Shown: piece after piece, positions 1 through 6,750 of the stretch
Numbering within the stretch: the stretch's first letter is position 1
Layout of the letters: each line of letters opens with the position of its first letter
NCBI GenBank assembly: GCA_029937205.1
Contig: JAPYQV010000051.1
Coordinates: 1 to 10,806, forward strand
DNA: 10,806 bases
Reading direction: 5' to 3'
DNA from: Alphaproteobacteria bacterium
Lineage (GTDB): Bacteria; Pseudomonadota; Alphaproteobacteria; UBA828
Program-made: the position numbers and the translations under genes
The notes under the pieces: generated by a model
Told to the model about the DNA's origin: nothing
The model's database searches: none
Seen by the model: only the letters and a program-made list of their open reading frames with translations

Positions 1-86
1 GAGTTAATACGAGGTAGCCAAGGGAGCGGACGCGACCGCCCGGCGTTTGAGGGGCCAACAAAAAAGATCAGATACTCGGTTCAAAA

Positions 87-1922
87 CTATCCAGTGCCGC
101 CCCAACCGCACGCACCACGGCCGACCTGGAGGCCGTAACAGGCGATGTCGTCGCGTGCAAACAGCGGCGCCAGGAATTCGACCGGGCAGGAGCGCCGCCG
201 GTTGATCTTGTTGGCCGGGTTGCCGGACCAGGCGAAGTCGATTTTGAGGCGCGCCGGCGCCGCTGCCTCGAATTGCCACGGCGTTTTGCGCGGCGGCACA
301 TAGGCCAAAGCCGGCGGTAATTTCTCCGGGTTCACGTCGAGAATATGAGGCAGGCTGGCGAGCGCCGCATGATGCGCGAAATCCGGCACCGGCCCTCCCA
401 ACGAAATGATCTCGCTGATGTAGGCAACATTCTCTAACAATCTGCGCAGCGGCTCCTGGCAGGCGAGAATAACGCGCCCGCCGTGCTCGGCTACCAGCGG
501 TGCGAAGCGGACGAATTGCAGGCAGTCGCCGAAATCCTGCTCGGCATGGAGCAGAATGGTGGCGCCGTCCAAAGCCGTACCGTCCCACATGGGCGCCCTG
601 AAATGCGACACCGCGTCGCCGCCGAGTTTGAGGCGCCATTCATATTCGGCGAAGCCGGCGCGGTAATTGCCGGCAGTGAGCAGGCTGAGAGCGTGATTGA
701 AATGGATCTCGGCGCTCTCCGGCGCCAGCGCGATGGCGCGCTCGAAAGCGGCGCGCGCTTCAGCATCCCGCGCCAATGCGGCCAACGCACTACCGAGCGT
801 GTTTTCGACCTCTGCGGAATCGGCGCCGAGTGCAATGGCGCGCTCGGCGGCGGTCAGGGCTTCCTCGGGCTGATCCAGGGCCAACAGCGCGCCGGCCAAA
901 TTATTCCAGCCCGCGGCAAAATTCTCATCAAGCTCCACGGCGCGCCAGGCATGGGCCGCCGCATCTTCCGATTGATGGCGCAGATTCAGCAGGTGGGCGA
1001 GGTTGCTATGGCCTTCGATCAGGGCCGGCGCCAGCGCGATGGCACGGCGCAGCGCCACTTCAGACTCCTCAAGCTGATTGCTTTCCAAATAGGCCACGCC
1101 GAGGCTGTTGTGCACGGCGGCGTGCTCGGGCAAACGCTGTTTTGCCTGGCATAGCGGTGCGACGGCGTCGTCGAACTGGCGCTGGCCGATCAAGGCGTTA
1201 CCGAGCGCGAGATAAGGCTCGCCGGGGACCGCGTCGAGGCTGATCGCCTTGCGGCAGGCGTCCGCCGCCGCCGCGAGATCGCCGTTGGTCAGCAGCACGG
1301 CGGCAAGAGAAGCGTGGGCCAGGGCCGACACCGGGCCGCATTCAACGCCATTCCGCGCCGATTCGAGCGCTTCGCCAATCGATCCCAATTCGAGCAGCGT
1401 TTGGGTCAGGTTGACGTGGGCATCGACAAAGTCGGGCTGGTGGTTGATCGCCAGGCGATAGTGATTGCGCGCCGATTCCAGATCGCCGTCCGCCTTGAAA
1501 ATATTGGCGAGGTTATAATAACCGCCGGGATAATCCGGATGGTTGTCCATCAGGCGGGCGAGAATGGCGCGCGCGTCGGCGTCGCGCCCGGCAGCGAGAT
1601 ACATGGTCGCCAGATTGTTCTGGTAGGCGGCATTGTCCGGCGTCACCGCGAGGGCGCGCTCGATATAGCCGACAGCCGCGTCCGGGGCGCCGGTTTCATG
1701 GCTGATCAGGGCCATCAGGTGGAACGCGTCGGGCTGATTGGGCATGTCGCGGAGTGCGTTATCCGCTTGCACCCGGGCGTGCCGGTAATCGCCCTTGCGA
1801 TAGGCCTGAATGCCGGCTTCGAGCGCGTCGCGCACATCGTCAAGCGCCGGAGCGCCGAGGGCGCGGCGCTCGCGCGATTGATCGTCGCTCGGGCGCGGGG
1901 CTGACAAGCTGGGATCCGACAT
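87..1922 (-). CDS. TPR-repeat protein with truncated glycosyltransferase-like C-terminal domain
   Basis: The 611-residue product has about twelve tandem 34-residue TPR units from roughly residue 33 to 440, with recurrent patterns such as NNLATMYLAAGR and NSLGVAYLESNQLEESE. Residues 456-601 resemble the glycosyltransferase-9/SPINDLY-like domain often fused to TPR arrays in Proteobacteria (HAEQDFGDCLQFVRFAPL, then AWSGNPANK, then CYGLQVG). The likely role is protein or polysaccharide glycosylation, or scaffolding; no substrate can be named. The domain stops abruptly after CYGLQVG: the last ten residues are low-complexity (RGACGWGGTG), and the expected second half, normally 100 or more residues, is missing. 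The ATG at 1922 is the only good start, because an in-frame TAA lies upstream, but it has no clear Shine-Dalgarno sequence. It follows the glycosylase-like gene by 61 bp on the same strand, so co-transcription is possible. TPR identity is sure; glycosyltransferase activity is doubtful given the truncation. Confidence 0.82.
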   Translation of the reverse strand: MSDPSLSAPRPSDDQSRERRALGAPALDDVRDALEAGIQAYRKGDYRHARVQADNALRDMPNQPDAFHLMALISHETGAPDAAVGYIERALAVTPDNAAYQNNLATMYLAAGRDADARAILARLMDNHPDYPGGYYNLANIFKADGDLESARNHYRLAINHQPDFVDAHVNLTQTLLELGSIGEALESARNGVECGPVSALAHASLAAVLLTNGDLAAAADACRKAISLDAVPGEPYLALGNALIGQRQFDDAVAPLCQAKQRLPEHAAVHNSLGVAYLESNQLEESEVALRRAIALAPALIEGHSNLAHLLNLRHQSEDAAAHAWRAVELDENFAAGWNNLAGALLALDQPEEALTAAERAIALGADSAEVENTLGSALAALARDAEARAAFERAIALAPESAEIHFNHALSLLTAGNYRAGFAEYEWRLKLGGDAVSHFRAPMWDGTALDGATILLHAEQDFGDCLQFVRFAPLVAEHGGRVILACQEPLRRLLENVAYISEIISLGGPVPDFAHHAALASLPHILDVNPEKLPPALAYVPPRKTPWQFEAAAPARLKIDFAWSGNPANKINRRRSCPVEFLAPLFARDDIACYGLQVGRGACGWGGTG

Positions 1923-1983
1923 GGCCGGATGGTGCCATGCCAGCCTTACTTTCTGGTTAACGGATTATCACTGCTCCTTGGTA

Positions 1984-2661
1984 TTAATCCACCGAGCGCG
2001 CCAGAATCATGCTCATCTGAGACAAATTGAAGCCGCTCTCATCGGCCCACTGATTGAACACCTGTTGTACCTCGTGGCGCGCTTTCTTGCCCTTGGGCTC
2101 GCCCGTAGCGGCGCCCCATTTGTTGAGCGCTTTGATGGTGTCCATGGTCAGCACGAAGCTGTCCTTGCCGGCCATGCGCAGAAAGTAGGGCCCGGAATTG
2201 CCGCCGAGATTGCTGAAGCGTTTTTGAAGCGCGTCCCAGAGGCCGACGATATCGTTTGCCGGCCAATCCGCCAGCCAGGCGCCGAAGCCACCATGCGCGG
2301 CGGCAATCTCCGCCAGCGCCGCCGCATTGTGGCGCGTCGCCTTGATTTTCCCCCAATGGCGGATGATGCGCGTTTCCTTGAGCAACGCTTCCAATTCCTC
2401 ATCCGGCATGGCGGCGACGCGCTTCGGTGCAAAGCCGAGAAAGACCTCCTCGAAGGCCGGCCATTTATCGGCAACCATGCTGTGCTTCAGACCGGCCGAG
2501 AACACGCGAAGAGACATCAAGGACAGATAGCGGTCGTCCGCGACAGCCTGAAGGGCCTTGGACGATTTGGCTTTGGGCAGGAGTTTCTTGAGCGCCGCCG
2601 CGCCGCCGGAGCGCTCCTCTGCCGTTGCCAAAATGGCGGCGAATTTTGTCAATTTGGCCAT
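1984..2661 (-). CDS. DNA-3-methyladenine glycosylase I-like protein (COG2818 family)
   Basis: This 225-residue protein matches the adenine-glycosylase (Tag/COG2818) fold. Visible landmarks are MSLRVFSAGLKH (49-60), KWPAFEEVFLGFAP, the RIIRHWGKIKATRHNA stretch that parallels the GIIRHRGKIQAIIGNA segment of E. coli Tag, and a C-terminal GKDSFVLTMD ... FNQWADESG block typical of the alphaproteobacterial branch. Tag excises 3-methyladenine from alkylated DNA. By my hand alignment the catalytic Glu38 of E. coli Tag (in CLEGQQAGL) is replaced by Arg52, and the zinc-binding Cys/His residues at both ends are absent. Catalysis is therefore either different or lost. It is divergent from the M20 hydrolase, and the 67-bp gap has no convincing promoter. 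A GGAGAGG run lies 14 nt before the start, which is far for a ribosome site. Family assignment is reasonable; substrate is uncertain. Confidence 0.72.
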   Translation of the reverse strand: MAKLTKFAAILATAEERSGGAAALKKLLPKAKSSKALQAVADDRYLSLMSLRVFSAGLKHSMVADKWPAFEEVFLGFAPKRVAAMPDEELEALLKETRIIRHWGKIKATRHNAAALAEIAAAHGGFGAWLADWPANDIVGLWDALQKRFSNLGGNSGPYFLRMAGKDSFVLTMDTIKALNKWGAATGEPKGKKARHEVQQVFNQWADESGFNLSQMSMILARSVD

Positions 2662-2728
2662 GGTTTAGATTCTATCCTCTCCGGCGCCTGCTTGCTATGC
2701 TGGGCTCTTAAATTGGGGAGAAGCAGAC

Positions 2729-3913
2729 ATGCCGATGATCAATCGCATCGCCGAGTTCCAGCAGGAAATGGCCGGCTGGCGGCAGGATATCCATGCCCAT
2801 CCGGAGCTCGGGTTCGAAGAAAACCGGACCGCCGATGTGGTCGCCAAATTGCTCGAATCCTTCGGCCTGGAGGTACATCGTGGCCTCGCCGAGACCGGTG
2901 TGGTCGGGGTCTTGAAGGGCACGCCCGGCGGCGGCTCGATTGGCCTTAGGGCCGATATGGACGCGCTGCCGATCCAGGAGCAGAACGGTTTCGATCATTG
3001 CTCGCGCCATGACGGCGTGATGCATGCCTGCGGCCATGACGGCCACACGGCGATGTTGCTCGGCGCAGCCAAATATCTCGCCGAGACCAAGAATTTTTCC
3101 GGCACGGTAAATTTCATTTTTCAGCCGGCCGAGGAAGGCCTTGGCGGCGCCCGCACCATGGTGGATGAGGGCCTGTTCGAAAATTTTCCGGTCGATGGCG
3201 TCTACGGCCTGCACAATTGGCCCGGCCTGGAAGTCGGCGAATTCGCGGTTCGCGTCGGGCCAATGATGGCGGCCTGCGATGCGTTTGAGATCGATGTGAT
3301 CGGCGAGGGCGCGCATGGCGCCATGCCCCACCTCGGCATCGATCCAGTGCCCTGCGCGGCGGAAATCGTCGGCGCCCTGCAGACCATCGCCAGCCGCATC
3401 AAGGATCCGCTCGATTCGGCCGTGGTCAGCGTCACCAAAATCCACGGCGGCGATGCGTTCAACGTGATCCCTGAGCGCGTCCAGCTCGCCGGGACGACGC
3501 GGAGCTTCAAGGATGCGGTGCGTGACGAGATCGAAGCCAGCCTCACGCGCATCTCCGAGGGCATCGCCAGCGCCCATCGTTGCCGCGTCGAGATAAACTA
3601 TATGCGCCAGTTCCCGGCCACCGTGAACAGTGCGGCGGAAACCCAATTGGCGGCCGATGCGGCGGCGCGCGTGGCCGGCGAGGCCAAGGTGCATCACGAT
3701 CTGCCGCCGGTCATGGGCTCGGAGGATTTTTCCTACATGCTGCTGTCGCGCCCCGGCTCCTATATCTGGATGGGCAATGCCGGACAGCCCGGCGGCTGTT
3801 TCCTGCACAATCCCAACTATGATTTTAACGATGAGGCGTTGGGCTGGGGGGCGAGCTATTGGGCAACCCTGGTGGAGAATTTGCAGCCGAGATCGGAGGC
3901 GGCGGCGCAATAG
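2729..3913 (+). CDS. M20 family metallo-amidohydrolase (hippurate/N-acyl-amino-acid hydrolase type)
   Basis: A 394-residue M20D peptidase-family hydrolase expected to cleave N-acyl or amide bonds of amino-acid derivatives in the cytoplasm; there is no signal peptide. Landmarks in order are WRQDIHAHPELGFEE (near the N-terminus), LRADMDALPI, HACGHDGHT (Cys101 and His103 as metal ligands), QPAEEG (Glu135/Glu136, catalytic base and ligand), GLHNWP (His162), a dimerisation domain beginning near IDVIGEGAHGAMPH, MGSEDFSYM, and the C-terminal LHNPNYDFND with His360. All expected ligands are intact and the length is usual for the family. The ATG at 2729 is preceded by a strong GGGGAGAAG Shine-Dalgarno sequence with 5-nt spacing. 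It stands alone, divergent from the glycosylase-like gene and converging on the tRNA-Leu pair. The exact substrate (hippurate, N-acetyl amino acid, indole-acetyl conjugate or other) cannot be read from sequence. Confidence 0.93.
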   Translation: MPMINRIAEFQQEMAGWRQDIHAHPELGFEENRTADVVAKLLESFGLEVHRGLAETGVVGVLKGTPGGGSIGLRADMDALPIQEQNGFDHCSRHDGVMHACGHDGHTAMLLGAAKYLAETKNFSGTVNFIFQPAEEGLGGARTMVDEGLFENFPVDGVYGLHNWPGLEVGEFAVRVGPMMAACDAFEIDVIGEGAHGAMPHLGIDPVPCAAEIVGALQTIASRIKDPLDSAVVSVTKIHGGDAFNVIPERVQLAGTTRSFKDAVRDEIEASLTRISEGIASAHRCRVEINYMRQFPATVNSAAETQLAADAAARVAGEAKVHHDLPPVMGSEDFSYMLLSRPGSYIWMGNAGQPGGCFLHNPNYDFNDEALGWGASYWATLVENLQPRSEAAAQ

Positions 3914-3938
3914 GTTTTCTCCGGGGGCGGCGGAATGC

Positions 3939-4025
<87 letters not shown>

Positions 4026-4038
4026 AACGCGCACCAGC

Positions 4039-4058
4039 GGCGCAATTTAGATTGCGCC
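4039..4058 (-). other. Perfect hairpin in the spacer between two tRNA-Leu genes
   Basis: An 8-bp perfect stem (GGCGCAAT pairing with ATTGCGCC) with a 4-nt loop sits in the 44-nt spacer between the two tRNAs. It is not followed by a T-run on the minus strand, so it is unlikely to be an intrinsic terminator. A role as a processing or stability element of a dicistronic tRNA precursor is an inference. Confidence 0.6.
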
Positions 4059-4069
4059 AGCCCGGGGAA

Positions 4070-4156
4070 TGGTGCGGCTGAGAGGACTTGAACCTCCACG
4101 GGGTTTCCCCCACAGCGCCCTCAACGCTGCGCGTCTACCAGTTCCGCCACAGCCGC
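4070..4156 (-). tRNA. tRNA-Leu (anticodon GAG)
   Basis: A second class II tRNA on the minus strand. Acceptor GCGGCTG pairs with CAGCCGC, followed by A and an encoded CCA (4070-4072). The D-arm is identical to that of the neighbouring tRNA-Leu. The anticodon stem CAGCG/CGCTG closes the loop TTGAGGG, giving anticodon GAG (codons CUC and CUU). The variable arm is GGGG-GAAA-CCCC and the T-loop reads GGTTCAAGTCC. Length is 87 nt with CCA. Outside the acceptor and anticodon stems the two genes are almost identical, and differences in the stems are compensated on both sides, as expected for an old tandem duplication. It is the first gene of the pair in transcription order. Confidence 0.97.
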
Positions 4157-4174
4157 ATATTCACCAGGGCGCAC

Positions 4175-4203
4175 AAAAAGCAGGGGTTGGGGCGAATTGT
4201 CAA
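4175..4203 (-). promoter_or_regulatory. Candidate promoter for the tRNA-Leu pair
   Basis: On the minus strand a perfect TTGACA -35 box (4198-4203) stands 17 nt before CTTTTT (4175-4180), which is a poor -10. This places a start roughly 10 nt before the tRNA-Leu(GAG) 5' end at 4156. The -35 match and position are good; the weak -10 keeps confidence moderate. Confidence 0.45.
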
Positions 4204-4233
4204 GTCCGCCGGGTTTCAACGCCATTGAGCGGC

Positions 4234-4261
4234 TTGCGCGGGGCGGTGGATGGCGGATAAT
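4234..4261 (+). promoter_or_regulatory. Weak candidate promoter for the PRISE-type reductase
   Basis: GATAAT (4256-4261) is a five-of-six match to the -10 consensus, with a poor TTGCGC -35 (4234-4239) at 16-nt spacing. A start near 4268 would leave a leader of about 40 nt before the ATG at 4307. The 150-bp gap between tRNA and reductase holds nothing else that I can recognise. Confidence 0.3.
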
Positions 4262-4295
4262 GCGGCAGCGGAAATCGCTCTAAATAAGGGCAAAA

Positions 4296-4300
4296 GGGAG
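4296..4300 (+). promoter_or_regulatory. Shine-Dalgarno that fixes the reductase start at 4307
   Basis: GGGAG sits 6 nt before the ATG at 4307. The in-frame ATG at 4250 has no such site and would add 19 residues ahead of the Rossmann strand, so 4307 is preferred. Confidence 0.75.
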
Positions 4301-4306
4301 AGAGAC

Positions 4307-5368
4307 ATGGCGAACAAAAAGGCGGTCGTCGTTGGGGCGCGCGGCACGACGGGGCGGAATGTGGTTCAGGCGCTGGAGGCCGATGGCGGTTGGGATGTGG
4401 TTGGCCTCAGCCGTGGCGCGCCTGGCTTTGACACCAAGGCCACCTTCATATCTGTCGATCTCGAAGACGAGGCGGACGCCGAGGCCAAGCTCGCGCCGCT
4501 CAGCGACGCCACGCACGTGTTCTACTGCGGTCTGGCGGGCGGCTTCGAGGCCGAGAATATCTCCGGCAATCTCGCCCTGGTGCGAAATTCCATCGGCATC
4601 CTCGACCGCATCGCGCCCGGCCTGGAACGTGTGACGCTCACCCAGGGCGGTAAATATTACGGCTGCCATCTCGGGCCCTACAAAACCCCTTCAGTCGAAA
4701 CCGACCCGCGCCACATGCCGCCCAATTTCTATTACAATCAGCAGGACTATCTGACCGAGCTGCGACAGGGCAAAAAATGGGGCCTGACCATGGTGCGGCC
4801 CGAGATCGTCATCGGTCTATCGGCGGGCGTGCCGCTGAATACGCTCAATTTCGTCTCTGTATATGCCATCATCGCGCGCGAGCTCGATATTCCGTTCGAT
4901 TTCCCTGGCCGGCCGGCCGCCTGGCAGGCGCTCAACAAATATACCGATGCCGAGATTCTCGGCCGTTTCGAAGCCTGGTCGGCGACCGATCCGGGCTGCG
5001 CCAACCAGGAATTCAATATCACCAATGGCGATTGCTTCCGCTGGGAGCATATCTGGCATGAGATCGGCGAGGCTTTCGGCTGCCGCCGTGGCCAGGTGCG
5101 GCCATGCTCGCTCACCATGCTGATGGAGGACAAAGGCCCGGTGTGGGACGATATCGTCGAGAAACACCAACTCCAGCCCTACAAGATGGCGGATCTCGCC
5201 AACTGGGTGTTTGCCGACTGGGTGTTCGCGCGCGACTGGGACATCATCCTCGAAGACCGCAAGCGCATCCGCCACGGTTACAGCGAGATCATCTACACGG
5301 AAGAAATGTTCGCGCGCTATTTCAAGAAAATGCGCGACATGCGGATCATTCCGCCAGCGCCCAACTGA
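4307..5368 (+). CDS. PRISE-like short-chain reductase (progesterone 5-beta-reductase/iridoid synthase type)
   Basis: The 353-residue product starts with a Rossmann nucleotide-binding strand and loop, KKAVVVGARGTTGRNV (GARGTTG at 10-16). It then carries signatures of the atypical extended SDR group called PRISE: GGKYYGCHLGPYKTP with Lys116, followed by PNFYYNQQDYL with Tyr142/Tyr143. These correspond to the Lys and Tyr used for 1,4-enone (ene) reduction in plant progesterone 5-beta-reductase and iridoid synthase. Later landmarks are MVRPEIVIGLS and FNITNGDCFRWEHIWHEI, also typical. Family members reduce activated C=C bonds of enones with NAD(P)H; the bacterial substrate is unknown. It appears monocistronic, divergent from the tRNA genes and converging on the antitoxin gene with only 24 bp between stops. 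The alternative is a generic NAD-dependent epimerase/dehydratase, but the NFYY motif favours PRISE. Confidence 0.83.
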   Translation: MANKKAVVVGARGTTGRNVVQALEADGGWDVVGLSRGAPGFDTKATFISVDLEDEADAEAKLAPLSDATHVFYCGLAGGFEAENISGNLALVRNSIGILDRIAPGLERVTLTQGGKYYGCHLGPYKTPSVETDPRHMPPNFYYNQQDYLTELRQGKKWGLTMVRPEIVIGLSAGVPLNTLNFVSVYAIIARELDIPFDFPGRPAAWQALNKYTDAEILGRFEAWSATDPGCANQEFNITNGDCFRWEHIWHEIGEAFGCRRGQVRPCSLTMLMEDKGPVWDDIVEKHQLQPYKMADLANWVFADWVFARDWDIILEDRKRIRHGYSEIIYTEEMFARYFKKMRDMRIIPPAPN

Positions 5369-5392
5369 GGCGCAAGCGCAAGCCCGCCGGAA

Positions 5393-5653
5393 TTATTCAG
5401 GCACCTGGTCCGGCGCCGCCAATTCATCGCCGGGCAGGGGCGGTGTGTCGGGGACCCGCTTCAGGATATCTTGAAATGCGTCGAAATCGGCGCGCGAGGC
5501 CAGATCAGCGAACAATTCCTGCGTCTGCTCGGCGCCGACGCGCTCGGCAATGGCAGTGAGAAAAAACTGATTGAGCGAAACGTCGCTTCGCTTGGCCAAA
5601 TCCTTTGCGTCTCGCATTAGCGAGGCCGGTATTCGAAGGGAATAAGCGCTCAT
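5393..5653 (-). CDS. Ribbon-helix-helix antitoxin, partner of the PIN toxin
   Basis: A small 86-residue protein. Residues 3-8 (AYSLRI) form the expected DNA-contacting beta strand, followed by two helices (about 10-22 and 26-40, VSLNQFFLTAIAERVG). This is the CopG/HicB-type ribbon-helix-helix pattern. The C-terminal half (ELFADLASRADFDAFQDILKRVPDTPP) is acidic and proline-rich at the end, as expected for a toxin-binding tail. It starts 11 nt after the PIN stop codon, and its GGAG Shine-Dalgarno lies in that gap 6 nt before the ATG, so translation is probably coupled. It likely neutralises the upstream PIN protein and represses the shared promoter. Family confidence is good; the antitoxin role is inferred from context. 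Confidence 0.8.
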   Translation of the reverse strand: MSAYSLRIPASLMRDAKDLAKRSDVSLNQFFLTAIAERVGAEQTQELFADLASRADFDAFQDILKRVPDTPPLPGDELAAPDQVPE

Positions 5654-5664
5654 TTTGCTCTCCG

Positions 5665-6084
5665 TTATATCAGGCCTAATTTGTGCACCAAATTTCGGGG
5701 CCGCTCTACGTCGATACCGAAGCGGGAGGCGGCAGCGAAGTCGGCAGTATTAAATGTTATTATGGCTTTGGCCCGCGCATTGATCGCGCATTCCAGAACC
5801 ATCTCATCGTCCGGGTCCGGCAGCTGCGGTCGCCAGCGAAAGTGCACAGTTACCGGTTTCATTCTTGCAGCAAGCACAGCAAACACGGCATCCACTTCTT
5901 CCGCCGATGTCCAAAACCGTTTTAGCTGACTATCCCGGCCAAGAACGTCCCGATATTCAAGCAACAGCGAAGCGCTCGCGGCCGCCTCGAACTCGCCTCT
6001 ACTCAAAGCCTCCAGCAATAAGAAACTTGCACCACTTCTTGAGCGAAAAGCGGCGACGAGAATATTTGTATCTAAAACGTACAT
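5665..6084 (-). CDS. PIN-domain ribonuclease toxin (toxin-antitoxin family, COG1569 type)
   Basis: A 139-residue PIN domain beginning MYVLDTNILVAAF, the classic N-terminal strand with metal-binding Asp5. Further acidic positions are Glu43 (LLEYRDVL), Asp92/Asp93 (PDPDDEMVLECA) and Asp115 (FNTADF). The acidic quartet of Mg-dependent PIN RNases is therefore intact, and the protein is presumably active on RNA. The pattern LEYRDVLGR ... LPDPDDEMVLECA ... IITFNTADF is that of the COG1569 'putative toxin component' branch. The toxin is the first gene and the antitoxin the second, the reverse of the commonest order. There is no Shine-Dalgarno before the ATG; instead the start codon lies within a 26-bp palindrome and a predicted promoter. 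Local sequence around the start is AT-rich against its surroundings, which suggests acquisition as a module. Confidence 0.86.
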   Translation of the reverse strand: MYVLDTNILVAAFRSRSGASFLLLEALSRGEFEAAASASLLLEYRDVLGRDSQLKRFWTSAEEVDAVFAVLAARMKPVTVHFRWRPQLPDPDDEMVLECAINARAKAIITFNTADFAAASRFGIDVERPRNLVHKLGLI

Positions 6085-6106
6085 GACGTCATATATGACG
6101 TCATGT
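6081..6106. promoter_or_regulatory. 26-bp perfect palindrome, probable operator of the toxin-antitoxin operon
   Basis: The 26 bp are a perfect inverted repeat made of two TGACGTCA octamers (6084-6091 and 6096-6103), each itself palindromic, with centres 12 bp apart and flanked by ACA/TGT-type ends. The left arm covers the toxin start codon (6082-6084). Two identical sites about one helical turn apart are what cooperative binding by ribbon-helix-helix dimers would need, so autoregulation by the downstream antitoxin is inferred. Confidence 0.8.
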
Positions 6107-6118
6107 TGAAATATTCAA
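6090..6118 (-). promoter_or_regulatory. Predicted promoter of the toxin-antitoxin operon
   Basis: On the minus strand TTGAAT (6113-6118) and TATATG (6090-6095) are separated by 17 nt; each matches four of six consensus bases. The -10 lies inside the palindrome. Initiation about 7 nt downstream would fall on or next to the toxin ATG (6084), implying a leaderless or nearly leaderless message, in agreement with the lack of a ribosome site. Confidence 0.5.
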
Positions 6119-6147
6119 GGCCAGTTTATGCATGTACCGCTACCGCG

Positions 6148-6708
6148 CTAAAAACTCGGCGGGGTGCAGGCGGAGACGATTTCGCATTCTTCCGGGCCGA
6201 GATTGCGGAAACGGTGCGGCAGGCGGGAATCGAAATAATAGGCGTCGCCGGGGCCGAGCAGGCGGCGCTGGTCGCCGACCGTCACTTCGAGCTCGCCGCG
6301 AATGACGACACCACCCTCTTCCGAATCATGGCGCAGCATGGTGCGCCCGGTATCGCTGCCCGGGGCGTAGCGCTCGTGCAGCATTTGCAGCGCCTGGTCG
6401 TCGAGATCACGCCCGACCTGGCGATAGGAGATCGTCGCATCGCCGATTTCGAGCAATTCACCGGCGGCGAAAAAGACCTCCTGGCGCGGCGCCGCCTCGA
6501 GGCTGAAGAAATCCGAGAGCGACATGGGGATACCCTGCAGCACCTTCCTCAGGCTGCCGACCGAAGGGCTCACGCGGTTTTGTTCGATCAGCGATATGGT
6601 GCCGTTGGTGACGCCAGCGCGCTTGGCCAGTTCGCGCTGCGACAAATGGTGCATTTTGCGCACCGAACTCAAACGCGAGCCGATATTGATATCCGTTTCC
6701 ACTGACAT
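6148..6708 (-). CDS. XRE-family transcriptional regulator with C-terminal cupin sensor domain
   Basis: The 186-residue protein has an N-terminal helix-turn-helix of the XRE/Cro type (residues about 9-64: GSRLSSVRKMHHLSQRELA ... VTNGTISLIEQNRVSPSVGSL) and a C-terminal cupin_2 barrel (about 105-180: EEGGVVIRGELEVTVGD, GDAYYFDSRLPHRFRN). This architecture is shared with PuuR-like regulators of amine and amino-acid catabolism, in which the cupin binds a small ligand. It is divergent from the beta-alanine gene cluster, which makes it the likely pathway regulator sensing beta-alanine or a product. An 18-bp palindrome overlaps its own predicted promoter, suggesting autorepression. Upstream of the ATG at 6708 the ribosome site is weak (AGCGGG). 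Family is certain; effector is unknown. Confidence 0.92.
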   Translation of the reverse strand: MSVETDINIGSRLSSVRKMHHLSQRELAKRAGVTNGTISLIEQNRVSPSVGSLRKVLQGIPMSLSDFFSLEAAPRQEVFFAAGELLEIGDATISYRQVGRDLDDQALQMLHERYAPGSDTGRTMLRHDSEEGGVVIRGELEVTVGDQRRLLGPGDAYYFDSRLPHRFRNLGPEECEIVSACTPPSF

Positions 6709-6725
6709 TGCGCACCCGCTAAAAC

Positions 6726-6750
6726 GTTTAATTGTTTAATATATTAAACA
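6726..6750. promoter_or_regulatory. Probable operator of the XRE-cupin regulator: 18-bp palindrome plus an extra half-site
   Basis: TGTTTAATATATTAAACA (6733-6750) is a perfect palindrome. A further direct copy of its half-site, GTTTAAT, lies at 6726-6732, 8 bp before the half-site in the palindrome. The palindrome spans the predicted -10 and start region of the regulator gene in the divergent intergenic space, the expected place for an autoregulatory operator. Binding by the XRE-cupin protein is inferred from position. Confidence 0.72.

Noticed and set aside
87..1922. Repetitive DNA in the TPR gene as a possible repeat array or CRISPR
   Set aside because: The periodicity is about 102 bp with strongly diverged units and reflects protein TPR repeats, not conserved DNA repeats with spacers.
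1921..2949. Plus-strand open frame of 342 codons opposite the glycosylase-like gene
   Set aside because: It overlaps both the Tag-like gene (antisense) and the start of the M20 gene and has no domain pattern; it is a GC-driven shadow.
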